A DNA stretch of 64,000 nt from Tetracentron sinense (lineage: Eukaryota > Streptophyta > Magnoliopsida > Trochodendrales > Trochodendraceae): positions 9,242,501 to 9,306,500 of the forward strand of contig CM026571.1 of the NCBI GenBank assembly GCA_015143295.1, read 5' to 3'. The position numbers and the translations under genes are program-made. Under the pieces are notes generated by a model that saw only the letters and a list, made by a program, of their open reading frames with translations, was not told where the DNA came from and searched no databases. Below, one piece after another: positions 1 to 11,078 of this stretch; positions within the stretch are counted from its first letter, which is position 1; each line of letters starts with the position of its first letter.

Positions 1-76
1 TTATTAAGACTATTAGAAAAAATTCAACCAATTTTTTAACTCCACTTCTCTTATTATAATTTATTATAATGGAGAA
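1..76 (-). mobile_element. possible Helitron 5' end, cut by window edge
   Basis: Read on the minus strand, the piece begins near 75 with TCTCCATTATAATAAATT and resembles the start of the better supported Helitron at 11079-11430 (TCTCTACTATTATAATGAG). The rest lies outside the window, so no 3' hairpin can be checked. Weak call. Confidence 0.25.
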
Positions 77-199
77 TAAAAGTATTTTTTATCATAATGA
101 TCACTTTTGCTTCTCAACTATTTTGTCCTTTTGAAGTTGGATCGGCTTAACTATTTTGTCCTTTTACTTTTACGAGGCTAGCACGTTTCCACGTAGCAC

Positions 200-505
200 A
201 CAGCCCGGCTTTGGATTGTCTCTGGCGAAGCCAGAAAGGGCTTGTCTCCGGGTTCTATAGAACAGGGGACAAGTGGTGGAGAAGTCAAAATCATGGGGCA
301 TGATTTTGATTTTCCCACATATAATAAGACATGTGGCGATAAGTGTGTGAGAATAAGGGGGAGAGATATCAAATGGGGAGAAGTCAAAATTATGGGGAGA
401 AAATAAAATAACTTCTCCCCCATTTTTAATGCCAACTGTGGCACCATGTATGGAACCCCGTGAGGGGTTTCTGACTTCGCCGGAGACAATCCGAGGCCGC
501 ACACC
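200..505. repeat. foldback MITE with hairpin-bearing arms
   Basis: The outer arms are inverted: GGATTGTCTCTGGCGAAG at 214 returns as its near reverse complement at about 470-493 (CTTCGCCGGAGACAATCC). Each arm also holds a local hairpin: CTTGTC...GACAAG at 241-272, and AACCCC-gtga-GGGGTT at about 453-470. No coding capacity is credible; open frames here are by-products of the inverted repeat. It may be a nonautonomous DNA transposon. Confidence 0.6.
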
Positions 506-606
506 CATCCTAAGCCTCTATGCGTTTTAAGGTGGAACCCTTACCAAGTGTTGTTTTATTTGTCTGTTCCTAATATTTGGCAGTCCCCCCAAAAACAAAA
601 AAAAAA

Positions 607-795
607 ATAATAATAACAATTTTGAGCCGGAGCTCTGATCAAACGGAGCTCCCTTTTTACGCTATAAGTGTGACATATTTTAATTATTGTCAGAGGTTAG
701 TGATATTTTTGCAATACATCATAATTACACATTTGCCACCCGATAGTGTAAAAAAGGGGAGCTCCTGCACAACGTGGTGATGCAAAACTCTTTTT
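607..795. repeat. foldback MITE, family FB-D, copy 1
   Basis: The body is bounded by TTTTTACGCTAT on the left and ATAGTGTAAAAAAGG on the right, and outside these lie GAGCTCC/GGAGCTC blocks. The left end is itself a hairpin: GGAGCTC then a short loop then GAGCTCC. The same arrangement recurs at 43525-43740, with the same body, which supports a mobile family. Confidence 0.6.
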
Positions 796-883
796 TATAT
801 TTAAAGTGACAAAAAAAAAAAAATGCATGTTGCAGGTAGGTTTGTCAATTGGCTGGGTCGATTCTGCCAAGGTCCAGCCCTCT

Positions 884-1784
884 AGAGCATCTCCAACACT
901 ATTTTTAATAATTCCTTATTTTTTCTCTAAAATAGAGAGGTTTTTAAAACAGCAATAGATCGCTCCACGAGCAAGGAGTGAACTACTGCTCCTTACTCTC
1001 ACAAAACTGTCCTTCCATTAACTCAAGTTAATTTTTAACCCTGTAGTTAAATTTTATTTTTCTAAAAACAAATGATAGATGGGTGAACCCTATTATGAGT
1101 TAATGAACCTTGACCACAGTTAAAGGGCCTTTTAAAGGGGGACATGTGGCATGAAAAGGGGACCCAAGACGCCCTCCTCCCGTCACCTACTGAGGAGGTG
1201 AATCTTTTTCTCCTTACAACTCCAACACTACTCCCTATAATACTTCTCTATTTCTATTAAACATTCATTTTTTATTTCATTTTATTTTAACATCATTGCA
1301 ACCGTTGAGAGTTCAATCGCACCCACCCCACCGGCCAACACGTCTCTTTAAACACTTGTTTCCAAAATGAAATATCTAAAAAAAAATTACCATAAGAGTT
1401 CAAAATTCTTAACTAGAGTTAAATATTTTTAAATACTTTTTTCTAAGAACTAAGATTATATTGTTAAACCCCAAGGATTAGTGAATCTTAATAGTAGAAG
1501 TTAAAAGGGACACATGTTGGCTTGTGGGTGCGATTGAACTCTCCCTTATTAGTTCAATCTCAATTGGTTGTGGTTCAAGGTTCAAACCATTTTGAAGAAG
1601 GTTTTTAAAAAAAAGGAATTTAATCATATCTGGAGACCTGAAACATTTCGCCACTTTTGACGAGCTAAAACGCCGACCCTATCCTAACAAGGTGTTTTGA
1701 GGAGTCTGTTGGAGTGCACGTTTCTTCTTCGTCCTCCCTAATCGCCAAAGGAGACAGAATATGGATAGTGTTGGAAATGTTCTA
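884..1784. mobile_element. TIR DNA element (GAGCATCTCCAACACTAT ends)
   Basis: Left end AGAGCATCTCCAACACTAT at 884; right end is the near inverted match, ATAGTGTTGGAAATGTTCT, finishing at about 1783. A TA may be the target duplication. 'GAGCATCTCCAAC' ends are common among plant PIF/Harbinger-like MITEs (family knowledge), but no transposase is visible here. The interior holds two further copies of the FB core (about 1020-1150 and 1290-1580), so elements are nested. Confidence 0.5.
1290..1580. repeat. FB-C foldback element, partial
   Basis: The right side carries the FB-C terminal hairpin TTGAACT...AGTTCAA (about 1532-1557) and the core 'gttaaaagggacacatgtt'. The left side has only half of it (GAGAGTTCAATCGCACCC at 1307). 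It lies inside the TIR element at 884-1784. Confidence 0.5.
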
Positions 1785-2164
1785 AGTGAACAATTAATTT
1801 AGAGCCTAAACTCCTAAGTGAACTATTTAGAGCCTAAACCCGAGCCAAGTTGTAACCCAGCCCTAACACTAGCCGCTCCGATTTATAAAATGAACAACAC
1901 ATATTTTGTTCTCTTTTAAATAACATGTATTTTTTTCTCTTTTAAAAAAATTGTTTGAATTAAAAAATTAAAAGATGAAAACATTATTACACAAAGTGAA
2001 AAGAACCATAATATTACAATACCTAGATTTAAAGGGCAAGTTAATATTGTTTTTACGTATTATCTATAATTTGCAAATGTGTTCGAAGGTAGCACCAATG
2101 TTCTTCAAGGTTTGTTGGTTACTGATTTTCAATGATCAGAAGTTTCAACGGAAATTTGAAACTT

Positions 2165-2450
2165 TTTTTTTTTAGTTAAAAAAAAAAAATGGGGCTCCGG
2201 AGTATCGTCACAGCCCCCTAGGCACTGGCCCCGGTTTAACAGGTTGGCATCCAGATTTAAGCCTGCCCATAGCAAACACCCACCACCCGAGTACAAATGG
2301 CCCCCACCTTCAGTCCCACATTGCTAGGTTTCAAGACGTGCGACCAGGGGCAAGCCTACAAATGCCACCTACAACACCCTCACAAGGTCGAACTCGAGAC
2401 GCCTAGCGTGGTACGGAGTGACGCTTTGGGTATTAAGTTATCAAATATTG
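2165..2450 (-). mobile_element. tRNA-derived SINE-like element
   Basis: GC-rich insert, about 250 bp, in AT-rich DNA. On the minus strand a B-box-like GAGTTCGACC (about 2390) follows a degenerate A-box area, and the 3' end is a poly(A) tract (T-run at 2163-2173 on the plus strand). No sister copy is seen in this window, so the call rests on architecture alone. Confidence 0.45.
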
Positions 2451-3828
2451 CACATCGTTTAATTTGGAATCCTACTTCAGACACCTTTCGATCTCTAGTG
2501 TTATTTGCCACAAATATATGACGAATCTTAGCCGAGATTTTTTATGTGCAGATTGAAAATCAGATGACAGTTCAAAGTATTTATTATGCTTCTCACCTGG
2601 TTTGGTTATGTTCCAGTTTTCAAGTAAGGTATCTGAAGGCTATAATCCCTTTAATTGTCCTCTAAAAAATTTGGTTGGAGAGAAATTTCAAAAAGTTTGA
2701 AGGTAAATCTCATAATCATTTGTTTGCCATTCATAAAGTTTTTTTTAAAAAGGGTGCAAATCATCTCCAGTGATAACCGGATGTGGCACATCCGGTTATC
2801 ACCCCTAAAGGTCGCCATGTGTCCCCTTTGATACCCCTTAACCGTGGGTAAGGTTCACCCACCCCTAGGGTTCACCCACCTATTTTTGGTTTTTTTTTAA
2901 AAATATTAATTCTATTTTTAAAATTAAAAAACTGTTTTTAAAGTTTTTTTAATATTAAAAACAATTTTTTAATTTTAAAAATAGAATTAATATTTTAAAA
3001 AAAAAACCAAAAATAGGTAGGTGAACCTTACCCACGGTTAAGGGGTGTCAAAGGAGACACGTGGTGACCTCTAGGGGTGATAACCGGATGTGCCACATCC
3101 GGTTATCACTGGAGATGATTTGGCACCTTAAAAAAATGGTTGAGAGATATTTCAAGTTTGCTAAATCCAAAAAAAACTTGCAACTAATATTGAATGTGAT
3201 ATCTTGAAAGCGGATTAGAGTCGCTGCAAAAAGACTAATTATTTTTGCAATGGATTCGGCCTGACTTTAATAAGATTAAGATCAATGTAGATGGCTCATT
3301 TTGCGAGTGTACAAATAACACAGTCGAGGTCCGTGTATTTCTGAAGGGTTTAAAACTTTGTTTGAACAAGGAACTTACTCATATGGAGGTTGAGTCAGAT
3401 TCAAAACTTTTGGAAGATTGGGGGAAGAAGAAGAATCCACCCCCTTGACATCTTTATTACTGATGGTCAGAAATTAAGTAATTTTGCATATACTATTTCT
3501 CATGTATTCGTGAAATTAACTCGGTTGCTGACCAGCTAGTAAGACTTGGTACTCAATCGGGTCCAAATGAGATTTTCAATCATAAAAAAAATCTTCGACG
3601 TTATATTTCGTGCTTCATTTTGTTTGGACTATGAAACAACAAGATTTTCTTTTCATAAGGCTGCAATTGTGTTATGGGGATTGTTAGTTTTTAGCAAAAT
3701 CATTTCCTTTATGCATTTTATTATCTTATTTTTTTTTTCCCTTTATGCATAACTTGCATCTCTAAGGGGTAAGGTACATATGTCCCCCTTGTCTATGTGT
3801 ACCTTTTTCCATTTATCAATAATAATAG
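2440..3828 (+). mobile_element. LINE (L1-type) 3' part, split by a foldback
   Basis: Degraded ORF2 C-terminus. A zf-RVT-like end (IWLERNFKKFEG, about 2672-2710) is followed after the foldback at 2750-3130 by an RNase H-like segment: KINVDGSF at about 3270-3293 and EVESDSK at 3386-3410. The element finishes with a short 3' tail (AATAATAATA) at about 3818-3828. Stops break every frame. The two halves read on sensibly either side of the foldback, so the foldback inserted later. Confidence 0.6.
2750..3130. repeat. foldback MITE, family FB-A, copy 1
   Basis: Nearly perfect inverted repeat: each arm is about 170 bp around an AT-rich centre near 2940. Each arm carries a 33-bp hairpin (2770-2802 and 3077-3109) with stem GTGATAACCGGATGTG and its complement. 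The inner part of each arm is the shared FB core (GTGTCCC, TTAACCGTGG, CACCCACC). The left arm holds an extra ~14 bp (CCTAGGGTTCACCC) absent on the right. It sits inside LINE ORF2 remains. Confidence 0.8.
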
Positions 3829-4280
3829 GCTCTCCTACCGCGGAGGTTCCCCTAATATATATAGTCGGGCCAGGCCCGAGCTTCGTTCAACCAAGCCCTA
3901 ACCCGGCCTTAGATTATTCGAGCTTCTACTTATCGTACTTAACCTTACTTGGCTTAAAATTGGGTCACTTTTGGGCCCGGCCGTTGGGCCAGCCCAGCTC
4001 ATTGACACCCCTAATTCGAAGGCAATTTTTTAAGACATTATTTTTCTGAAGGTTTACCACGATCGACGTGAGATACATACCTACCACTAGAAGAGCAATT
4101 AGGGAAGTGTGGCTCCTAAGCCCATAAACGCCACCATAAGTTAAAGAGGGTGACATGCTTAAAATTACAAATGTGCACTTCACGCCTGAAGAGTATTCAT
4201 TTTGTTAACACCCCCACCTCTTGCGTGAGTCGTAGGAGAAGTGGCCTTTAATGGAGAAAGGTATGAGGATCCAATCCCCC
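3829..4280. other. intergenic sequence, no gene recognised
   Basis: Contains 'gggccaggcccgagc' type diverged repeat sequence around 3870-4010 and otherwise unremarkable AT-rich DNA. I see no RNA gene or credible coding frame. Confidence 0.4.
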
Positions 4281-4362
4281 GGGGCACGAGTTGCAAGAGT
4301 TCCACTGCCCAAGTTAACCCAGGGGCACGAGTTGCAAGAGTTCCACTGCCCAAGTTAACCCA
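4281..4362. repeat. 41-bp tandem duplication
   Basis: Two adjacent, essentially identical 41-bp units, each beginning GGGGCACGAGTTGCAAGAGT. Identity suggests recent duplication. Confidence 0.85.
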
Positions 4363-4539
4363 CTACCGTAGTTAAATGATAACCGCAGCAAAAAAAAGTA
4401 TTCATTTTATTGGCTCATGCAAGTCCACACTTGGATCCCACATAGGCTCACACGTAACAATTCCATTCCATAAAAATCGAGTTGTTGCAATGAAATTCAG
4501 ATCCGGTGTAGTAATTATTCAACTTTAGCAGTAGATTGG

Positions 4540-4705
4540 ATTCTTTTTTTTTTTATTATTTTAGGGTGAGAGATGCGCAGTTAGGTCACAACCCCAGCTA
4601 ATGGGTTGGTATTAAGTCATGGGCGTGTGTGAGCTCTTGGGAATGGAACCCCGATCAATGGAGTGGTGACTAACACTCACTACCGATGGGCAAGCAATGC
4701 TTTCT
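4540..4705 (-). mobile_element. tRNA-derived SINE, family S2, copy 1
   Basis: On the minus strand: A-box-like CCCATCGGTAGTGAG (about 4682-4695), B-box-like GGGGTTCCATTCCC (about 4639-4655), then a body with GGGGTTGTGACCTAA and a terminal poly(A)/AATAAT tail (T-rich 4540-4560 on plus). Other copies: 41850-42025, 42050-42235, 52255-52450 and 54760-54905. Confidence 0.6.
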
Positions 4706-5061
4706 CAGTAGATTGGATTGCAGTTATATTTTTCAAAGTCAAGTTTGTAAGGCTCCGTGCAAACTTTTGCCCACAGTTGTGAGATTTGAAATCATTCATT
4801 TTGCTCCATTTGAAGTCTCATGGGAAATTACAAACCAAGAGATGAAAAGCATGATACATCTAGTTCACAAAAGAAAATGCATGTAGTTAAGTGCCGGACC
4901 TTTCCGTCTCATCAAAAGAACGGAATAGATTTTTTTTCCTCGGATAATACCAAACGAGCTTATTATATGATAAGACCTAAAAGAAAAAAGCTTTTATTTT
5001 CCAAGATATAATAAAATAACTATCGAATAAGAGTTACCAAACTTCAGCTAAAAAGAGATAA

Positions 5062-5129
5062 GAATCTTGATAAATCATACAAGGTCCATAAGTCCGAATC
5101 TTGATAAATCATACAAGGTCCATAAGTCC
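5062..5129. repeat. 34-bp tandem duplication
   Basis: GAATCTTGATAAATCATACA starts at 5062 and again at 5096; the two 34-bp units are identical. Confidence 0.85.
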
Positions 5130-5329
5130 CCTCCTAAGTATTGAATTGGCTATATCTGTCACTGTTCTTACGGGTATGCAAGAAGAGAAGACACATATTG
5201 CACATATCTCTACTTTTTCTAATTGAAAATGTCCTAAATACAGTTTTGGAATGCAGGTCCATAACCAGTTTCCAAACCTGAGAAGAAAGCTGTGTATTCA
5301 TGGTAACAACCGGATTGCAAATGTACATT

Positions 5330-5491
5330 GCTGTTCTTTGGTGCTACACAACCAACAATGTAACCTAAAATCTTTTAGAATTTAATCATCTACCGAGTTC
5401 GTGAGAGGAACATTCAAAGAGAAGATTTGCTTTGCTTCGGCTTATGAATTTTGCTCCAACAATTCAAACATTTCTCGCACAAGTAACCTGA
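5330..5491 (-). other. candidate 3'UTR exon of the 2OG oxygenase transcript
   Basis: On the minus strand a strong acceptor (TTTTTTGTTTTTCAG, AG at 5493-5492) precedes sequence that lacks repeat character. A good donor (GACAG/GTAATTT) lies at 8622-8621, 31 nt after the oxygenase stop codon. A spliced 3'UTR, or the last exon of an unseen gene, would explain both. The far end of the exon is arbitrary here. Speculative. Confidence 0.2.
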
Positions 5492-5946
5492 AAAACAAAA
5501 AACTACCATGAGAGTTCTAAAATAGAAGTTGAAACATTTTGAATAGAAAGTTACAGCATGATTAAATATGAATTTGCTAGGCTGCTTCTTATTGAAAAGA
5601 TCCTATATGTCACTATGTGCTATTTCCATTCTGCGATCTTTATCTTATCAACAGAACAAACATGCACAGACAAAAGATGTAGGCGCTCGAGGTGCACCAA
5701 ACAAAAGTATAATCTACAAGGAAAAACCAGTACTACAGAATACTGCACAACTTTAGAAAGAAGATTTTTAGTAAAGAGGTTAATACAAGAGCCTCAAAAT
5801 CACTCTCTGAGTTACCACATCCAAAAATGGTAGCTTATATGAGCTAAAAGATTCATAAATAACACAAAAATAAGGGCAGATTACATGGTTTTTAAAATCG
5901 ACAAATTTTATAATGTTTCCTACACAATGTCCCCGTTTCATTGATA

Positions 5947-6110
5947 TCGACACAAACTTTTTTTTTTTTGGAACGAGGGTATCCGGGCCTCTTAGAGCAC
6001 CCGACTGAGTCCTTCGGGCCGTAAAGATCCCCTCATACTGCACATCCAGGGGAAGGGACTTGAACTCAAGACCTCCGCTTCCTGAGGCAGTCTTGGCTAC
6101 TATGACATAA
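5947..6110 (-). mobile_element. tRNA-derived SINE
   Basis: Minus strand reads A-box-like GTAGCCAAGACTGCC (about 6088-6102), B-box GAGTTCAAGTCCC (about 6055-6068), a GC-rich body, and poly(A) (T-run 5959-5970 on plus). About 150 bp, typical of plant SINEs. Distinct in body sequence from families S1 and S2. Confidence 0.6.
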
Positions 6111-7223
6111 AATTACTGTCACGAACCTTACTGTGACGTAAACTTACAATATCTCGAGACACATTTCCTTATGTGTCATCACATTTTTTTGTCATTGGTA
6201 CTGAAATGTTACCTTCTTAGTTATATAAATAAAATATTTTGAGAAACGTGTATGGAAATGTTAATAGGACAATAATATATCGACCTCGAAATGTGTGAAA
6301 CTCTTTATTCTCCCAATTTTTTCATCTTTGAGCCCCTTTTTTGAGTTTGATGCCCACCACTCCTCGGTGATTCATTTATTTAATTGAAATATTTTTTAAA
6401 AAATAATTGAAATTGCATTATTTGTAAACTATTAATGAATCGAATATGTAATGGGTATCCCATTACATACAATTGTCAATAATTGGTGGCTGAGACTCTA
6501 ATGGGTTAGTTAGCGTAAGAAATACTATTTTTGTTATGAATTGTCAAAATATTTGCATTATTATTTGAACAAAAGATAATAAATTTTCATTAAAAAAAAT
6601 AAAACTAATTAAAACAAATCATAGAACCATAAGAGAAACATATGCATGTATATTTTATGCATTATAATAATTATCTTGTGATCAAAACTATTTCTAATTT
6701 AGAAATAAAAAGCACTATTTCAAAATTGAGAAAATAATATTTTGAGCGACATTGTAACTACTACGTGGAAATGAGTCTTATAATTCATGTGGTGTGCTCA
6801 TATAATATTCTTTCTCGGATGTATTACTTTGTAATTATGAGTATATTGCGTATACCTTTGACTTTTAAAGCTTCAGATATGAACGACAACAATGAGTTTT
6901 GAGTGTATATTGATTTTTATTTTATCAATGAGTTTCCTAAAATAACAACACATGCTTCTTTGGTGTCCATAACATTTCCATGGTTTCAAAATTGTTACAA
7001 TATTGACATAGACTCTCATAAGTTTTCACAAAATGTTTCTACCTCTTAGGTAACCGAAGTTTATACCGAAACCAAAGTTTAAAACCTTAATAGTATCCTA
7101 ACAAAGCCCGCGGACAATCCTAATTCCTACCTCTCAATATTGTTCGTTCAATTGGTTAGCCTCAGCCACAATCCAAAATAGCATTGACTAGACACTACTA
7201 CGGATTCAATATAAAAAAAAAAA
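6111..7223. other. intergenic AT-rich sequence
   Basis: No gene, RNA or clear element recognised. 6960-7080 resembles 15890-16040 in the PLD intron (both contain 'tttccatggtttc...' and 'gaaccgaagtttat' stretches), hinting at an old shared repeat. Confidence 0.35.
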
Positions 7224-8191
7224 GGGGGTTTTCCCTGATTGCCCCTATAGTTTGGCTTTGTTCTCAAAATACCCACCTTTTAAAAACCCTTCTCATAATA
7301 CCCTTATGACTATTTTCTCATAATTTCTTATTTATGAAAAGTCTGAAACACCCCTCTACTACCATCAACACTTATAAGAATAGTTTTGAAGAAGAAGAAG
7401 AGGAAAATAGGGTTTTACATACATGCGCATGAGATTAGAGAAGTTTCCCACTCTCCTCATCATCCCATCTCACAAAGCTCTTCACTCCTTTCTCCTTTAA
7501 TGAGTGTTTTAGTACAAACTTAATAGGAGTGTTCTTAAAACAATACAAAAAATCCGCAAAAATCTGGGTTTCAACCAAGTTTTTTGAGCAAAGGGTCAAT
7601 ACTGGTTGATACACCTACTCAATACCCATATCATACAAGTCGTCTTCAACCTTGGACCATAACTAGTGTCGATATGAAGTATCGACTCGACTTATTGAGT
7701 ATCGACCGTACACTGTAAATCATTAAAAATGTAAAGAAAACACATGTAATCTCCTCTAACATGGAATTTGAGGTTTAAATCATAAATGCCATGATTATAA
7801 TCATTTTCTTTAGGTTAAACTATTTTTTTTTTAAAAAGAAACCCAAAAATGGGTGTTTTTATCCGTTAATTGCGTTCTCTCACAATCATGGTTAGTAGTT
7901 TAGAGGAATGAAGCTCTCTTGTGGAAATCTTAGTCGAAACGATAGATAATAAAAATTTTGGGAACTCTTCTTCATCAACGAAGGAGCTCCATTGTTGATA
8001 AGGAAAGAAGGGAGTTGTCCATGGTTGAGGAAGAATGGAGGGGACACAGATGTCTTTCCTTCAAATGGTTTGGATCAAATGGAAAAAGTTTGCATGTGCG
8101 AACTCCTTCACATGTGTGGGGGCATTCAAAGAAGGGAAGGTGGGTATTTTGATAACAAAGCCAAACTATGGGGCACTCAGGGAAAACCCCC
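7224..8191. mobile_element. 968-bp TIR element
   Basis: Terminal inverted repeats of about 58 bp: GGGGGTTTTCCCTGATTGCC at 7224 and its near inverted match ending with AAAACCCCC at 8191, continuing through AGTTTGGCTTTGTT and AAAATACCCACCTT. The interior shows no transposase. Flanks are A-rich on both sides, so a target duplication cannot be defined. Nonautonomous DNA transposon of unassigned superfamily (Mutator-like is possible). Confidence 0.65.
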
Positions 8192-8513
8192 AATAAAAAA
8201 CCAGAGAGAATATATAGCGAATTATTAGCAGAGAGGTCCACTTGAGGTGGTTTCACTTGGTTTGATATTGAATGGTGATATATTTATCTGGGAGGGGTTG
8301 AGCCCATAATTAGATTGGATGGTGATATTAATCACAAGCCAGAATTAAATTCCAGTTTACTTACAAAACAGCATACTTCTATTTCAGAGGCACGAAAGTT
8401 TGGCACATAATTTGATTGGATGGCGATATTAATCATAAACTAGACACTTTGAATTCTATTCAAACTTACAAAAGAGCACACTTATATTTTAGAGGCACAG
8501 AATGAAGGATTTC

Positions 8514-8518
<5 letters not shown>

Positions 8519-8549
<31 letters not shown>
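8519..8549. repeat. (GA)n microsatellite
   Basis: About 15 uninterrupted GA units just downstream of the oxygenase gene, followed by CTAGCTAGCT. Confidence 0.9.
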
Positions 8550-8551
<2 letters not shown>

Positions 8552-8652
8552 AGCTAGCTTAACAGAGACAAAAGAAATTCAGAAATTTAAGTTGGGAGAG
8601 AAGTTGAAATGAAGAAATTACCTGTCCTTAATTCATAAATCCTTGACACTCA

Positions 8653-10218
8653 TCAAGCAAAAACAACATCTGAACGGAACACATACTTAACACCCTTTAC
8701 AACATTGCGAGCTTCATGCAGCATACACTTATCCCCATGAATATGAAGGAGAGCCATTCCTTCAATAGGAGCCACCTACAGACTTGAAACTATTAGTATC
8801 AGAAGACAATCATTTCTCTGAAATTGCAGATTAGAAACTAATCCACAAAGGGAGAGACAGCAAAGTCCTAACAAGAACAATAGGAAGAAAAAAATGAAAA
8901 CAAAAGTAATCTAATTGGAAGAACAAATAAGAGAAGTTTTTACCTCAGCCACAACACCTTGTCTGGAACCATAAAACACGGTCTCTCCTCCAACTAGAGA
9001 CTCAACTGCAGAACCCTGATTTCTGCTCAGATCGTTGTTGGCTTTGGTTCGTAAGCCACCACTTAGATATATTAATAATGTATAATATGTCCGGCGCCCT
9101 TCTCCAAGATCAACACTTTCATCAATATGCCGCCCAAATCGCTGGCCCGCCTTGTACCTGTAAAGGTAACCAAGTCATTACAGTCACAATAAACAGAATT
9201 TCCAAGATGGGTATTGGACCTATTGGTGTAAACATCAAATTTCCTTAGACAAGTGGGCAAACATTCAAACTGATTAAAGTAACAGAGATTCTCGAGTGGA
9301 TCAAATCCAAATAGATTCTTGGTAAACCCAACCTAAATTCACAATATTTTGAGCTTAAGTGGTTTATAACTCAACAAATTAGCTTAATATGGCCACACAA
9401 TTCTCGATATCATCACTTAGCAATGAGTGAGGATTTTAGTAAAATAGCTAACTATGCATCTATTCAATTTCTAAATGAGAAAGGGAGGAACGAAACTACA
9501 GAAAAGATCCACTTTTTCTACCTGTAAAATCTAATATTGGGATTCAATCCAACAGCAATCTTTCCCCGAATTTTAATCTCGGCAAACAATTTTTTTAAGC
9601 CAGATTCCCATATCGTTTCCGCGAGAACAGGGTCATTCACAGAAACGCGATCGTTGTCTCTATAAGCTTCGCCTTTTGTCGGACCAAGACTCCCTTGGTG
9701 CGCGAAACCAATTGATTCTGCAGCTTTAACAAACGCCTTTGATTCTGCAGATGTGAAGAAATTCTGCACCTGAAAATCTCAAACAAAATGATAACTGTGA
9801 AACCCCAGATCAATTCCACAAAAAATGGATTACAAAAAATACATTTCTTCTGTAAAAATTAAAATTTGGTATTTTTTAGGATTGTCTTTCATGCTCAATT
9901 CAATTTTATTTAGTTCAATCAATATATGAGACCCCACCCATTAAAATCCTGTCTGGAAAAATCATATTGCTCTAACCCAAGAGAAATTCAATGGTAAAAC
10001 GTGGAAATGATAATCATATTTACAGAAATTTGTATGAATTACTTTACAATTTCATATAAAATTTAAGAAACTAAAATTTTTTTAAAAAAAAACAAAATTG
10101 AAAAGGGAATCCGTACCGTAAAGAGATGGGTATCTTTGAGGCAAGTGATCTGGAGATTTCGTTTGGGTTTAATGAGAGGCCACTTCGTTTTCTTCGCATC
10201 TCCTCCTCTTTCGCTCAT
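8653..10218 (-). CDS. 2-oxoglutarate/Fe(II)-dependent oxygenase (prolyl 4-hydroxylase fold)
   Basis: Four coding exons on the minus strand: 10218-10117, 9769-9522, 9157-8944 and 8775-8653, all GT-AG, giving 228 aa with stop TGA at 8655-8653. The jelly-roll facial triad is visible: H127 and D129 in GRHIDES, H208 in CMLHEAR; K218 in GVKYVFRSD is the likely 2-oxoglutarate anchor. The conserved GLNPNIRFYRYKAGQ precedes the triad and GGETVFYGS lies between. There is no signal peptide or membrane segment, so it is probably cytosolic or nuclear, unlike ER prolyl hydroxylases; the substrate cannot be told. The Met was chosen because it opens a 34-codon exon that ends exactly at a donor (TTTACG/GTACGG) in phase with VQNFFTSAESKAF. 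Expected chemistry: oxidative decarboxylation of 2-oxoglutarate coupled to substrate hydroxylation. Fold is confident; the precise subfamily is not. Confidence 0.9.
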
Positions 10219-10490
10219 TTTCTCGTCTCTCGCAAACCAACTATGAAATATGAACTAGCTCTGCAAATATTTTTCATCTGTGCTTATTTTATCAAGAGAC
10301 ATAATTTTAGGGACCAAAATGACCCTTGTTCTACAAGAAATTAACAAGATGATCCTAGTGGGTCCTATTGGGGTGCACTTCGTGGATCTGTTAGACCAAG
10401 AGTGGGGCTTCGATCGAACAATCTGAACCGTCAGATCTATCGCATTCTTTAGGATGATACGACATTGGAAGGTGAACGGTGCAGGAAAAG

Positions 10491-11013
10491 GTCAAGAGAT
10501 CAACCGGTTACCACAAGCTTGGTGGTTGACTTCTCGAGTTGGGTCAAGCTTAAATCATAAGGTTATTTTGGTCAACTTTATATGATTTAAATAAAAGAAT
10601 TTATTATTAAATTATAATATAAAAAATAATACAAAATTAATAAATTCATACAAAAAAAAGATTTGAGGATGGCCTAGTAATGAAGTGTTAATGAAGTCGA
10701 GATTAATACATTCATACACAAACATGCCTTGCATTTGAGTGTCGGGCCAAGAGATCAACCGGTTACCACAAGCTTGGTGATTGACTTCTGGAGTTGGCTC
10801 AAGCTTGAATCATAAGGTTATTTTGGTCAATTTTTTATGATTTAAATAAAAGAATTTACTATTAAATTATAATATAAAAAATTATACACAATTAATAAAT
10901 TCAAAAAAAAAAAAAAAAAGGATTTGAGGATGGCCTGGTAATGAAGTGTTAATGAAGTCGAGATTAATACATCCATACACTAAACATGCCTATGTCTTAT
11001 ATTTGAGTGTCGA
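10491..11013. repeat. tandem duplication, unit about 255-267 bp
   Basis: Copy 1 is 10491-10746 and copy 2 is 10747-11013, each opening AAGAGATCAACCGGTTACCA and closing with ATTTGAGTGTCG. They differ by scattered substitutions and by a longer A-run (about 10903-10918) in copy 2. No coding frame. Confidence 0.85.
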
Positions 11014-11078
11014 GCTTGATAAATATCCTGTAAAATCTCATCTCGTCAGGCTCAACCCTTCATTCTTATTATAATACA

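Noticed and set aside
170-508. two overlapping minus-strand reading frames of about 110 aa
   Set aside because: They span the whole foldback element at 200-505 in two frames; no start context or homology.
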